DNA from: Thauera butanivorans NBRC 103042
GTDB lineage: Bacteria > Pseudomonadota > Gammaproteobacteria > Burkholderiales > Rhodocyclaceae
Length of the DNA: 64,000 nucleotides
Reading direction: 5' to 3'
Assembly: GCF_001591165.1 (NCBI RefSeq)
Contig: NZ_BCUG01000015.1
Coordinates: 1-64,000 of the forward strand
This document shows positions 28,920-37,013 of this stretch, one piece after another; position 1 is the stretch's first letter; every line of letters begins with the position of its first letter. Under the pieces are notes generated by a model that was not told the origin of the DNA, did no database searches, and saw nothing but the letters and a program-made list of their open reading frames with translations. A program made the translations under genes and the position numbers.

Positions 28920-30202
28920 ATCCTGATCGTCAGGCCATCGGCCAGGGAGTAACGGTAGGCACGCCATGCCGGCACCAGGCTGGCCGCCAGGCTGGCGCCG
29001 AGCACCACGCCCAGCAGACGCCATTCGCCCGCCGACGGCCAGCCCGGCACGAGATTCAGGCCGTACTGGGCGGCCAGCCACGGCGCCGCCACGGCGACCG
29101 CACCATACAGCAGACCGAGCCCGAGCACGATGCCCGCCAGCGACAACAGCAGGCTTTCGAAGGCGAGCAAGGCGAAAATCTGCAGCGGACTGGCGCCGAG
29201 CGCACGCAGGATCGCCAGTTCGCGGCGGCGCTCGCCCAGGCTGGCGACGACCACCGCCACCAGGCCGGCCAGCCCCACGGCCACGACCAGCGCCGACACC
29301 GCCAGCAGCGCACGCTCGGCCATGCCCACCAGCGACCACAGCTCCTGCAGCGTGGCGCCGGGCAGGATCGCCGTCAGCGGCTCGCCGGCCATGGTGTTGA
29401 TCTGGCGCTGGACGCGGAACACCGCGATGCGGCTGTCGAGTCCGACCAGCGCTGCGGTAACCGACTTCGGGCTGAGATCGAACTTGCGCACCTGCTCGGG
29501 CGCGATCGACAGCCCCGGGATCGGCGCGCCGCCGTGCCAGTCGATATGGATCGCCTCGATGCCCTCCAAGCCCACCAGCACGCTGCGGTCGACCGGCGTG
29601 CCGGTGCGCGCCAGCGCGCCGACGATGGTGAACGGCTTGTCGGCATGGTCGGCGAAGCGCGGCCCGCCCTCCCCGCCCAGGCTGCCATGGCTGAGCACGA
29701 TCCGCTGGCCGGGGCGATAGCCGAAGCGCGCCGCCACTTCGGCGCCGACGACGGCCTCGAAGATGCCGTCCGGCACCGCAGCGAAGGCGCGCCCCTGCGC
29801 GAAGGCCAATGCGCGGCCGGCACCGTGGCGATAGTGGGCGAAGAAATCCGCCGTGGTGCCGACCACCCGCATGCCGCGATGCGAATCGCCCAGCGAGATC
29901 GGCACCAGCCACTTCACCTGCGGCAGCGCGGCGATGCGCTGCATGCTCTGCCACGACACGTTGTTGCTGGCATTGCCGATGTGGAACACCGAGTACAGCA
30001 GCAACTGCACCGCACCGCCGCGCGCGCCGACCACCAGATCGGTACCCGAGATCGTCTGCGCAAAGCCCTCGCGCGCATCGTTGCGCAAGCGCTCCACGCC
30101 CAGCAGCAAGGCCACCGACAGCGCGACCGCGATCACCGTCAGCGCCACCGACAGGCGGCGGTTGCCGATGCTGCGCAGGCTGAGCGCCAGCATCGGCGTC
30201 AT
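28916..30202 (-). CDS. FtsX/MacB-type ABC transporter permease (ZrgB-like)
   Basis: Inner membrane permease of 428 residues with the four-helix FtsX/MacB topology. Helix 1 is near the N-terminus (RRLSVALTVIAVALSVALLLG), a large periplasmic domain follows (about 40-290), and three helices lie near the C-terminus (LLAVSALVVAVGLAGLVAVVVA; IFALLAFESLLLSLAGIVLGLG; LLGVVLGASLAASLVPAWRAY). SLGERRRELAILRALGASP is the typical cytoplasmic coupling loop. The ATG at 30202 overlaps the ATPase stop (ATGA), and the gene overlaps the DUF3299 gene at its end. The likely role is zinc-related envelope transport or chaperoning; the substrate is unproven. Confidence 0.88.
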   Translation of the reverse strand: MTPMLALSLRSIGNRRLSVALTVIAVALSVALLLGVERLRNDAREGFAQTISGTDLVVGARGGAVQLLLYSVFHIGNASNNVSWQSMQRIAALPQVKWLVPISLGDSHRGMRVVGTTADFFAHYRHGAGRALAFAQGRAFAAVPDGIFEAVVGAEVAARFGYRPGQRIVLSHGSLGGEGGPRFADHADKPFTIVGALARTGTPVDRSVLVGLEGIEAIHIDWHGGAPIPGLSIAPEQVRKFDLSPKSVTAALVGLDSRIAVFRVQRQINTMAGEPLTAILPGATLQELWSLVGMAERALLAVSALVVAVGLAGLVAVVVASLGERRRELAILRALGASPLQIFALLAFESLLLSLAGIVLGLGLLYGAVAVAAPWLAAQYGLNLVPGWPSAGEWRLLGVVLGASLAASLVPAWRAYRYSLADGLTIRI

Positions 30203-30936
30203 GCTCCGGCCTCCACCGCCGTGGCATGGTTGATCTGCGCCAGATCGAGCACGCGGTCGAAATGCGCCGCGAGCCGCAAGTCGTGGCTGACGAACAGCAG
30301 TGCCGCGCCCGAGGCCGCACACTCGCCCAGCAGCAGGTCGACGAAGGCCTGCTGGCGGTCGGCATCGAGCGCCGAAGTCGGCTCGTCGGCGATGATCAGG
30401 CCGGGCCGGCCGATCAGCGCCCGCGCCGCCGCGACACGCTGCTGCTGGCCGACCGACAGTTCGGCGGCGGGACGTTCGAGCGCCTCGGCGTCGAGATCGA
30501 GGCGGGCGGCGAGGCGCCCGGCCTCGGCCTGGGCCGTGACGCCCGCGGCGCGCAGCCGCGCCCGCCGCGCCGCGGAAAAGCGGCAGGCGAGCAGGATGTT
30601 GTCGCGCGCGGACAGGTAGGGCAGCAGGTTGAAAAGCTGAAAGACGAAACCGATGTTGTCGGCGCGAAAACGGTCGCGCGCGCCCGCCGACAGGCGCGAG
30701 AGCGGCTGGCCAGCAACGCAGATCCCGCCCGCCTGCGGCTGGATCACGCCGCCGACCAGCGACAGCAGCGTGGTCTTGCCGCTGCCGCTGGGGCCGCGCA
30801 GAAATACTCGCTCGCCGGCCGCCAGCGTCAGATCGTCGATCGCCAGGCAGTCGACGTCCGCCTTCGGCCAGCGATAGCGCAAGCCGCCGACCGCGACCGC
30901 AGCGCAGTCGGCGCCGGGCGACGCCTCCGGCATCAC
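30199..30936 (-). CDS. ABC transporter ATP-binding protein (ZrgC-like)
   Basis: ATPase of 245 residues of the LolD/MacB-like subgroup that pairs with FtsX-type permeases. It has Walker A GPSGSGKTT, Q-loop FVFQLFNLLPYLSARDNI, signature LSVGQQQRVA and Walker B LIIADEPTSALD, with the H-loop in LLFVSHDLRLA. It overlaps the DUF2796 gene (TGA within ATGATG) and the permease gene (ATGA), so the subunits are translationally coupled. The neighbouring zinc genes, rather than its own sequence, suggest a zinc role. Confidence 0.9.
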   Translation of the reverse strand: MMPEASPGADCAAVAVGGLRYRWPKADVDCLAIDDLTLAAGERVFLRGPSGSGKTTLLSLVGGVIQPQAGGICVAGQPLSRLSAGARDRFRADNIGFVFQLFNLLPYLSARDNILLACRFSAARRARLRAAGVTAQAEAGRLAARLDLDAEALERPAAELSVGQQQRVAAARALIGRPGLIIADEPTSALDADRQQAFVDLLLGECAASGAALLFVSHDLRLAAHFDRVLDLAQINHATAVEAGA

Positions 30937-31529
30937 AGCGGCAGTTCGGCCTTGGCGGGAGTCAGCACCGCAGCGCCCTGGCCGGATGCCGTCGCCCGCT
31001 CGACGCGCACTTCACGCAACCGCGGAAAGCTGTCGAACAAGCGGACATGCAGGCTGTCGAGCCTGTCGGGCGCGGTGCATTCGAAGCGATAGCTCGCCGC
31101 CAGATCGGCGTGGCCCTCATGCTCCGTCGCGCCATGCGCGTCGCTGTGTCCATGGCCGTGGTCATGGTCGGGCTGTTCGCTCTGCAGCCACGGCGAATCG
31201 AGCTTCGCCCCCAGCAGCTGGCAGCCAGCCGCAGCCGGCAGGCGGAACAGCGCGGCGCCGTCGCGCAGCAGCGCTTCGGCATCGGCGATGGCCTTGCGCT
31301 GCTCGTCGCTGCGCGGTTCGTGCTCGAAGCCCACCAGGTTGTCGAGCGGGCTGAGGAATTCGATCACCAGCGCCTTGTCGGCGCTCGCCACCCGCAGCGT
31401 GGCCACGCCATGTTCGTGTGCAGCATGGGTCTGGTGATCATGCCCTTCATGGGCGTGCAGGGCGTGGAAGGGCATCGCGCCGAACAGCGCGCAAAGGGTG
31501 GTCATGACAAGGCGTGCAGGTTTCATCAT
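30933..31529 (-). CDS. DUF2796 zinc-binding periplasmic protein (ZrgA-like)
   Basis: Periplasmic protein of 198 residues with a signal peptide (ending ALHAH) and two His-rich clusters: HEGHDHQTHAAHEHG just after the signal, and PDHDHGHGHSDAHGATEHEGH near residue 125. DUF2796 proteins bind zinc and are induced under zinc limitation. It leads the minus-strand operon ATPase-permease-DUF3299. The Zur-type palindrome at 31569-31585 lies 40 nt upstream, shared with the divergent zur-znu operon. It starts ATGATG with CGGAGGAAT upstream, a good ribosome site. Confidence 0.9.
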   Translation of the reverse strand: MMKPARLVMTTLCALFGAMPFHALHAHEGHDHQTHAAHEHGVATLRVASADKALVIEFLSPLDNLVGFEHEPRSDEQRKAIADAEALLRDGAALFRLPAAAGCQLLGAKLDSPWLQSEQPDHDHGHGHSDAHGATEHEGHADLAASYRFECTAPDRLDSLHVRLFDSFPRLREVRVERATASGQGAAVLTPAKAELPL

Positions 31530-31568
31530 TCCTCCGGGAACGGATCAGGCTCGATCGAGGCGCTTTTA

Positions 31569-31585
31569 ATGCTACAATGTTGCAT
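31569..31585. promoter_or_regulatory. Zur-type operator between zrg-like and zur-znu operons
   Basis: ATGCTACAATGTTGCAT is a 17 bp palindrome with a single mismatched pair outside the centre. Its size and AT centre match Fur-superfamily Zur boxes. Its position between two divergent zinc-linked operons, one of which encodes Zur, makes Zur autoregulation and joint repression the natural reading. Confidence 0.7.
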
Positions 31586-31680
31586 CAAACACGGACAAGT
31601 TCCTTTCCATTTCCGCCCCCAGATTTCATCCATTCGATTTCGCCACTCTTGCCCGCCTCGCTGGCCCACCCGTGACCGCA

Positions 31681-32139
31681 ATGCCAGACCATCCGCCTCC
31701 CGCCTTCGTTCCCGCCCGTGAGCTGATCGCCGCTCATGGCGGCCGGGTCACGCGCACACGCGTGGCCGTCATCGAAGCACTGCAGGCCAGCCCGCATCCG
31801 CTGTCGCACGACGAGATCGGCGCCACGCTGGCGGCGGCCGGCATCGCGCACGACCGCGTCACGCTTTACCGCGCGCTCGACTGGCTGGTCGAACAAGGCA
31901 TCGCGCAGCGCATCGCCGGCGGCGAACGGGCCTGGCGCTTCGAGATCCGCAGCGACGGCGAACACCGCCACGCGCACTTCCATTGCGACCGCTGCGGCCA
32001 GATCCTGTGCCTGGAAGACGTGCCCGCCGGCCCCGACCCGGCCTTGCCGGCCGGCTTCGAGCTCGCCCGCAGCGAACTGGTGTTCCACGGCGCCTGTGCC
32101 GACTGCGGGCGCGAAGGTGCCAAGGCGGCCAAGCGATGA
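31681..32139 (+). CDS. zur: Zinc uptake regulator, Fur family
   Basis: Fur-superfamily repressor of 152 residues that senses zinc. The N-terminal winged helix includes GRVTRTRVAVIEALQASPHPLSHDEI and DRVTLYRALDWLVEQGI. The dimerisation half has RHAHFHCDRCGQILCLEDV and a distal CADCGR, giving the two CxxC pairs of a structural zinc site plus the regulatory His cluster. It heads the operon zur, small membrane protein, znuC, znuB, znuA. The ATG at 31681 is used; a GTG at 31672 would add three residues. Identity as Zur rather than Fur rests on the zinc neighbourhood. Confidence 0.9.
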   Translation: MPDHPPPAFVPARELIAAHGGRVTRTRVAVIEALQASPHPLSHDEIGATLAAAGIAHDRVTLYRALDWLVEQGIAQRIAGGERAWRFEIRSDGEHRHAHFHCDRCGQILCLEDVPAGPDPALPAGFELARSELVFHGACADCGREGAKAAKR

Positions 32140-32333
32140 GCGCCCACGACCAAGGCAGTCCAGCCGCTGCCACGCCCGCACGCTCCGCCCAGGCGCGCGC
32201 CTCGCAGGATTCACACGCCTACCCCCCGTACCCGCCTCGCAGCCTGCTCGGCGTCGGCGTCGTCGCCCGCCTGGGCGCCGCTGCGCTCGCCACCGGCCTG
32301 CTGTGGCTGGCCGTGCTGTGGGCGCTGGACTGA
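32136..32333 (+). CDS. Small single-pass membrane protein in zur-znu operon
   Basis: A 65-residue protein with a Pro/Ala/Ser/Tyr-rich soluble N-terminus (MSAHDQGSPAAATPARSAQ; HAYPPYPPRS) and one C-terminal transmembrane helix (about 41-63; VVARLGAAALATGLLWLAVL). It overlaps zur by ATGA and ends 4 nt before znuC, so it is translated as part of the operon. I do not recognise a family. Position suggests an accessory of the zinc importer or of Zur-dependent control, but this is only inference from context. Confidence 0.65.
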   Translation: MSAHDQGSPAAATPARSAQARASQDSHAYPPYPPRSLLGVGVVARLGAAALATGLLWLAVLWALD

Positions 32334-32337
32334 GGAC

Positions 32338-33171
32338 ATGCACCCCGCCCCGCCCCCGCTGATCCGCATCGAGAACCTGACGCTCGGCTACGACCGCCAT
32401 CCGGCGGTGCACCACCTGAGCGGCGACATCCCCGCCGGCGCCCTGGTCGCCGTCATCGGCCCCAATGGCGCAGGCAAATCGACCCTGCTGAAAGGCATCG
32501 CCGGCGAGCTGCGCCCGATCGGCGGCCGCATCCTGATGCCCGGCCTGCCGCCGGGCGCGCTGGCCTACCTGCCGCAGCGCGGCGAGATCGACCACAGCTT
32601 TCCGGTTTCGGTGTTCGACGTCGTCGCGATGGGCCTGTGGCGCGAGATCGGCGCTTTCGGCGGACTGTCGCGACAGCAGCGCCAGCGGGTGCGCGAGGCG
32701 CTGGCCGCGGTCGGCATGTCCGGCTTCGAGGCGCGTCCGATCGGCTCGCTGTCGGGCGGCCAGTTGCAGCGCGCGCGCTTCGCCCGGCTGATGCTGCAGG
32801 ATGCGCCGCTGATCCTGCTCGACGAGCCTTTCGCCGCCATCGACAGCCGCACCGTGGACGACCTGGTCCAGCTCATCCTCGGCTGGCACCGCGAAGGCCG
32901 CACGGTACTGACCGTGGTGCACGACTTCGAACAGGTCCGCCGCCACTTCCCCACCTGCTTGCTGCTGTCGCGCGAACCCGTCGCCTTCGGCCCCACCGCC
33001 CAGGTGCTGACGCCGGAGATGCTGGCGCGCGCGCGCCGCCTGTCCGAGGCCTTCGACGAGGATGCGCCGGAGTGCCAGATCGAACAGCCGGCCCAGGCCC
33101 TGCCTCCGGATGCCGGCCCACATGCCCACGGGCATGCCCATCGCCACGAACACGGCTCGCACCGGCATTGA
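32338..33171 (+). CDS. znuC: Zinc ABC transporter ATP-binding protein ZnuC
   Basis: ATPase of 277 residues energising zinc import. Walker A GPNGAGKST, Q-loop AYLPQRGEID, signature SLSGGQLQRA, Walker B LILLDEPFAAID and H-loop VVHDFEQV are complete. The C-terminus is His-rich (PHAHGHAHRHEHGSHRH, last 17 residues), a likely zinc-binding tail not essential to the fold. It belongs to the cluster A-1 (metal chelate) importers, as shown by its partner genes znuB and znuA. It is 4 nt after the small membrane protein gene. Confidence 0.93.
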   Translation: MHPAPPPLIRIENLTLGYDRHPAVHHLSGDIPAGALVAVIGPNGAGKSTLLKGIAGELRPIGGRILMPGLPPGALAYLPQRGEIDHSFPVSVFDVVAMGLWREIGAFGGLSRQQRQRVREALAAVGMSGFEARPIGSLSGGQLQRARFARLMLQDAPLILLDEPFAAIDSRTVDDLVQLILGWHREGRTVLTVVHDFEQVRRHFPTCLLLSREPVAFGPTAQVLTPEMLARARRLSEAFDEDAPECQIEQPAQALPPDAGPHAHGHAHRHEHGSHRH

Positions 33172-33209
33172 TCCGCAGCCGCTGCGCTGCCAACGCTCCT
33201 CCTCTCATC

Positions 33210-34076
33210 GTGACCGAATTCCTGCTCGCCCCCTTCACCGACTTCGCCTTCATGCGCCGCGCGCTCGCCGGCTGCCTGGCGCTGGCGCTCGGCGCCACGC
33301 CGGTCGGCGTGTTCCTGCTGCTGCGCCGCATGAGCCTGATGGGCGACGCGATGAGCCACGCCATCCTGCCCGGCGCGGCGCTCGGCTACCTGGCCTTCGG
33401 CCTGTCGCTCGGCGCGATGACGATCGGCGGCATCGTCGCCGGCATCGTCGTGGTGCTGGCCGCCGGCCTGGTGACGCGCGCCTCGGTGCTGAAGGAGGAT
33501 GCCAGCCTCGCCGCCTTCTACCTGCTGTCGCTGGCGGCCGGGGTCATGATCGTGTCGCTGCGCGGCCGCAACCTCGACCTGCTGCACGTGCTGTTCGGCT
33601 CGGTGCTGGCGCTCGATGACGGTTCGCTGCTGCTGATCGCCTCGATCGCCAGCGTCACGCTGTTCTGCCTCGCCGTGCTGTTCCGGCCGCTGGTCATGGA
33701 GTGCTTCGATCCCGCCTTCCTGCGCGGCGTCAGCCGCTGGTCGCCGGTGGCGCACTACGGCTTCCTGATGCTGGTGGTGCTGAACCTGGTCAGCGGCTTC
33801 CATGCCCTCGGCACGCTGATGGCGGTCGGCATCATGATCCTGCCTTCGGCCGCTGCACGCTTGTGGGCGCGCGGACTGCCGGCGCTGCTGCTGCTGGCGG
33901 TGCTGTTCGCCTTCGGCAGCGGCGTGGCCGGCCTGCTGCTGTCCTTCCATGCCGACGTGCCGGCCGGACCGGCGATCGTGCTGGTGTGCGGCCTGGTCTA
34001 TTTCGTTTCGCTGCTCGCCGCACCCGGCGGCCTGCTGGTCGCCCGCCTGCCGGTGCGCCACCACCTCGAATCCTGA
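33210..34076 (+). CDS. znuB: Zinc ABC transporter permease ZnuB
   Basis: Inner membrane permease of 288 residues, ABC-3 family, with about eight or nine helices. Hallmarks are GVFLLLRRMSLMGDAMSHAILPGAALGYL near the N-terminus and FHALGTLMAVGIMILPSAAARLWARGLP in the second half. The GTG at 33210 (MTEFLLAPF) fits the family N-terminus but has no strong ribosome site; an in-frame ATG at 33252 is the alternative. The open frame extending upstream to 32637 is a shadow of znuC. It lies between znuC and znuA in the same operon. Confidence 0.92.
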   Translation: MTEFLLAPFTDFAFMRRALAGCLALALGATPVGVFLLLRRMSLMGDAMSHAILPGAALGYLAFGLSLGAMTIGGIVAGIVVVLAAGLVTRASVLKEDASLAAFYLLSLAAGVMIVSLRGRNLDLLHVLFGSVLALDDGSLLLIASIASVTLFCLAVLFRPLVMECFDPAFLRGVSRWSPVAHYGFLMLVVLNLVSGFHALGTLMAVGIMILPSAAARLWARGLPALLLLAVLFAFGSGVAGLLLSFHADVPAGPAIVLVCGLVYFVSLLAAPGGLLVARLPVRHHLES

Positions 34077-34109
34077 TTTTCTCCAACGCCCCGTACGAAA
34101 GGCACCGCC

Positions 34110-35054
34110 ATGAACGCTTTCCGCCCCTCATTGCGCCGGCTCGCCGGCATGCTCGCGCTCTGCATGCTGCCCATGTCCAGCGCCTTGGCACAGGCCGAGC
34201 CGCTCGAAGTCACTGCCAGCTTCAGCATCCTGGGCGACATGGTGCGCGAGGTCGGCGGCGACAGGGTCCGTGTGCGCACGCTGGTCGGCGCCAACGAGGA
34301 CGCTCACGCCTTCCAGCCGCGGCCGTCGGACGCACGCCAGATCGGCAGTTCGGCGCTGGTGGTGGTCAACGGCCTGGGCTTCGACGACTGGATGGCACGG
34401 CTGGCGCGTTCAGGGGGCTACAAGGGCACCATCGTCGTTGCCAGCGAAGGCGTGAGCACGATCGAGATGGCGGACGACGGTCACGACCATGATCATGATC
34501 ACCACGGCCACGACCATGGCCACGGCGCCGACCCGCACGCCTGGCAGGATCTCGGCAACGCCCAGCGCTACGTGGCGAACATCGCCGCGGCGCTGGCTGC
34601 TGCCGACCCGGCCCATGCCGACAGCTACCGCGCCAATGCGGAACGCTACCAGGGCGAACTGAAAGTGCTGGACGCCGAGATCCGCGCCGCTTTCGCCGCA
34701 CTGCCGGCCGAACGCCGCAAGGTCGTCACTTCGCACGATGCCTTCGCCTATTTCGGCAAGGCCTACGGCATCCGCTTCCTGGCGCCGGTGGGCGTGTCGA
34801 ACAATGCCGAACCCACGGCCAGGGGCGTCGCCCGCCTGATCACTCAATTGAAGGCCGAGAAGATTCCCGCGGTATTCATCGAAAATATCGCCGATGCGCG
34901 CCTGATCGAGCGCATCCGCGCCGAAAGCGGCACGCGCATCGGCGGCACGCTGTACTCGGACGCACTGTCGGCCGCCGACGGCCCGGCGCCGGACTACCTG
35001 TCGATGATGCGCAGCAACTTCAAGGTGCTGCACGAGGCACTGTCGGCGCCGTAA
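34110..35054 (+). CDS. znuA: Zinc ABC transporter substrate-binding protein ZnuA
   Basis: Periplasmic zinc-binding protein of 314 residues, cluster A-I. It has a signal peptide (ending SSALAQ), a first His ligand region at GANEDAHAFQPRPSD, a long His/Asp loop (about 122-139; DGHDHDHDHHGHDHGHG) typical of zinc-specific ZnuA, then DPHAWQDLGNAQRYV, the SHDAFAYFGKAYGI ligand region and FIENIADARLIERI near the end. The His loop distinguishes it from manganese binders. It is the last gene of the operon, and AAAGGCACC precedes the ATG. Confidence 0.94.
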   Translation: MNAFRPSLRRLAGMLALCMLPMSSALAQAEPLEVTASFSILGDMVREVGGDRVRVRTLVGANEDAHAFQPRPSDARQIGSSALVVVNGLGFDDWMARLARSGGYKGTIVVASEGVSTIEMADDGHDHDHDHHGHDHGHGADPHAWQDLGNAQRYVANIAAALAAADPAHADSYRANAERYQGELKVLDAEIRAAFAALPAERRKVVTSHDAFAYFGKAYGIRFLAPVGVSNNAEPTARGVARLITQLKAEKIPAVFIENIADARLIERIRAESGTRIGGTLYSDALSAADGPAPDYLSMMRSNFKVLHEALSAP

Positions 35055-35158
35055 ATCGAAGATGCTTGCAGGCCCGCCGTAGGAGCAGCCGCGAAAGCAG
35101 GCCGCAGACCTGCTCCGTTGGGGCGTCATCACACCCCATCACGGCTGACGCAGCACGA

Positions 35159-35241
35159 GTAGGATGGGTAGAGCGTAGCGAAACCCATCACCCCTGCTTC
35201 CCGCAAACGATGGGTTTCGCCTGCGGCTCTACCCATCCTAC
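35159..35241. repeat. REP-like inverted repeat (GTAGGATGGGTAGAGCG type)
   Basis: An 83 bp palindromic element. GTAGGATGGGTAGAGCG followed by AAACCCATC pairs with a complementary half ending CTCTACCCATCCTAC, with a short unpaired centre. This is a dispersed intergenic hairpin common in Proteobacteria. It lies between the converging znuA and TauE/SafE genes and may also act as a transcription barrier. Confidence 0.75.
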
Positions 35242-35325
35242 CCTCGCTACACCAGACCCTGGCCGCAGCTGACGCAGCTTCCACGAAAAGCGGATTGCCC
35301 GTTTGATCAAGCTGCAGACGCAGCC

Positions 35326-36132
35326 TCAGCCGAAGATGCTGTGCAGCATCTTGGCGCACAGCGCCATCAGCACGCCGGCGAAGATTTTCTTCAGCATCGC
35401 CACCGGCAGCCGGTGCGCCAGGCGGGCGCCGACCGGCGCCACCCACATGCTGACCAGCGACACCATGACGAATGCCGGCAGATAGACGTAGCCGAAGCTC
35501 AGCGGCGGCGTGCCGGGCACGTTCCAGCCGTTGACGAGATAGCCGATCGTGCCGGCCAGCGCGATCGGCAGGCCGATCGCAGCCGAAGTGCCGATCGCGT
35601 TCTGCACCTTGACGTTGCACCAGGTCATGAAGGGCACCGACAGCGAACCGCCACCGATCGCGACCAATGCCGACACACCGCCGATCCCCAGCCCGACGCC
35701 CGTCATGCCGAGCGGACCGGGCAGGTTGCGGCTGGGCTTGGGCTTGATGTTGAGCAGCATCTGGATCGACACGTAGGCCATGAACACGGCGAAGAAGATC
35801 GCCAGCGCCGCCGTATTCACCCGCGAAGCGATGAAGGTGGCGCAGAAGGTGCCGACCAGGATGCCGGGCGTGATCGTGCGCACCACGTCCCAGCGCACCG
35901 CGCCGTGCGCCTGGTGGGCGCGCAGGCTGGACACCGAAGTCAGCACGATGCTGGCCATCGAGGTGCCCAGCGCCATATGCACCACCTGCTCGTGCGGAAA
36001 ACCCTGGGCGAGGAACAGCGTGGTCAGCATCGGCACCATGATGCCGCCGCCGCCGACGCCGAGCAGGCCGGCGAAGAAGCCGACAACGGCGCCGAGCACG
36101 GGATAAGTGAGCCACCAGATATCGAAAGTCAT
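35326..36132 (-). CDS. TauE/SafE family sulfite/organosulfur exporter-like membrane protein
   Basis: Inner membrane protein of 268 residues with about eight helices. The TauE/SafE duplicated motif appears as VVGFFAGLLGVGGGGIMVPML and GLGIGGVSALVAIGGGSLSVPFMTW. Members export sulfite, sulfoacetate or other small anions; this protein's substrate cannot be told. The ATG at 36132 (MTFDIWWLTYPVLG) begins the first helix. The frame is open to 36300 across the terminator and is a shadow there. It appears monocistronic. Confidence 0.88.
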   Translation of the reverse strand: MTFDIWWLTYPVLGAVVGFFAGLLGVGGGGIMVPMLTTLFLAQGFPHEQVVHMALGTSMASIVLTSVSSLRAHQAHGAVRWDVVRTITPGILVGTFCATFIASRVNTAALAIFFAVFMAYVSIQMLLNIKPKPSRNLPGPLGMTGVGLGIGGVSALVAIGGGSLSVPFMTWCNVKVQNAIGTSAAIGLPIALAGTIGYLVNGWNVPGTPPLSFGYVYLPAFVMVSLVSMWVAPVGARLAHRLPVAMLKKIFAGVLMALCAKMLHSIFG

Positions 36133-36231
36133 GCTGAACGATCCATCATGTGTTGTGCGTCGCCACCGCCGGTGGCCGCCCCGCATGGACGAAAATGGAC
36201 AAAGAGCGCAAAGACAAAGAGCGCAAAAGCG

Positions 36232-36264
36232 AAAAAGGCGCAACCTCGATGGCTGCGCCTTTTT
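36232..36264. terminator. Bidirectional terminator downstream of 6S RNA
   Basis: AAAAAGGCGCA...TGCGCCTTTTT, a hairpin with an A run on one side and a T run on the other. It sits 3' of the predicted 6S RNA on the minus strand and upstream of the TauE/SafE gene. Confidence 0.85.
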
Positions 36265-36269
36265 GTCTG

Positions 36270-36452
36270 GCCCCCCGCCTGTGCCGTCTCCGCCGGGCAT
36301 CCTGAACCATGGGTTCAGGGAGGTCGCATCCCTTCCGCTTCAGGATCACCCGCAAGGGGCGTTCACACCAGCGGCCTTGATGGTCAGCAACCGAGTCTCT
36401 CGACTATTGGTTCAAGGAATCTACGACTTCGACGAACACTGCAGGGGATTGA
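36270..36452 (-). ncRNA. ssrS: 6S RNA
   Basis: A 343 bp gap downstream of zapA contains a sequence that folds like 6S RNA, which binds sigma-70 RNA polymerase. On the minus strand it starts near CCCCTGCAGTGTTCGTCG. It contains CCTTGAACC in the 5' arm, a stem region AGTCGAGAGACTCGG, and the diagnostic 3' block CCTGAACCCATGGTTCAGG before GGCGGAGACGGCACAGGCGG, which closes the terminal stem. The location beside zapA is the conserved position of ssrS in beta- and gammaproteobacteria. The ends are approximate. Confidence 0.75.
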
Positions 36453-36475
36453 TCGGTATTGCGCCAAGCATGTCC

Positions 36476-36778
36476 TCAGAACAGTTTTTCCTGCTGGGCC
36501 AGCACCCCGTCGAGGCGTGCTTTCATGAGTCCGATTCTACGCTTCGCACCCGGCATGTCAAACCCGTTTCCACGCTGGTGCTGCAGGAATTCATGGGCGA
36601 TGTTGAGCGCGGTCATGACTGCCAGCTTCTCGCCCGACGCATTGGTCCTGCCGCCCAGCTCGCGCAGCTTGTCGTCCAGGTAGGCGACGGTGGCGAGCAG
36701 GTCGTCCCGCGTCTCGGGCGTGCAGGAAACCCGGTACTCCTTTCCGAGCAGCATCACGTCCAGATGATCCATCGACAC
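36476..36778 (-). CDS. zapA: Cell division protein ZapA
   Basis: Z-ring-associated protein of 100 residues that bundles FtsZ filaments. It has the ZapA N-terminal head (MDHLDVMLLGKEYRVSCTPETRDDLLATVAYLDDKL, as overlapping pieces) and a C-terminal helix. The GTG at 36778 is chosen because a GGAGG ribosome site lies 9 nt upstream; the ATG at 36772 would shorten it by two residues. It lies 4 nt after the coiled-coil gene, forming a pair, with the 6S RNA downstream as in other Proteobacteria. Confidence 0.9.
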   Translation of the reverse strand: MSMDHLDVMLLGKEYRVSCTPETRDDLLATVAYLDDKLRELGGRTNASGEKLAVMTALNIAHEFLQHQRGNGFDMPGAKRRIGLMKARLDGVLAQQEKLF

Positions 36779-36782
36779 GTTT

Positions 36783-36977
36783 TCAGGCCTCCGGGAGTTT
36801 GTCGAGCAGCGCTTCGAGACGATCGACCGCCAGCCTGAGCTTGGCTTCGAGCTGGCGGTTCTCGGCGTCGAGCTGGGCGACGCGGCCATGCAGACCGACG
36901 TTGTCGGCCTTGAGCCGGTTGTGCAGACCGATCAGTTCCTCGATCTGCGCTTCGAGTTGAGCAAGTTCGCTATCCAT
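36783..36977 (-). CDS. Small coiled-coil protein upstream of zapA (TIGR02449/ZapB-like)
   Basis: A 64-residue protein that is almost entirely a heptad coiled coil (MDSELAQLEAQIEELIGLHN; LDAENRQLEAKLRLAVDRLE). It matches the small family regularly encoded directly upstream of zapA, probably a cell-division accessory similar in shape to ZapB. The ATG at 36977 fits the family start. An upstream GTG at 37013 abuts ilvD and is unlikely. Confidence 0.82.
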   Translation of the reverse strand: MDSELAQLEAQIEELIGLHNRLKADNVGLHGRVAQLDAENRQLEAKLRLAVDRLEALLDKLPEA

Positions 36978-37013
36978 GGTGCCGATCGTAGACAGTGGCC
37001 TCAAAGCGGTCAA

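Noticed and set aside
28916-30365. 702-residue fusion reading of permease and DUF3299 gene
   Set aside because: The first part is an out-of-frame shadow of the permease; the DUF3299 gene has its own ATG overlapping the permease stop.
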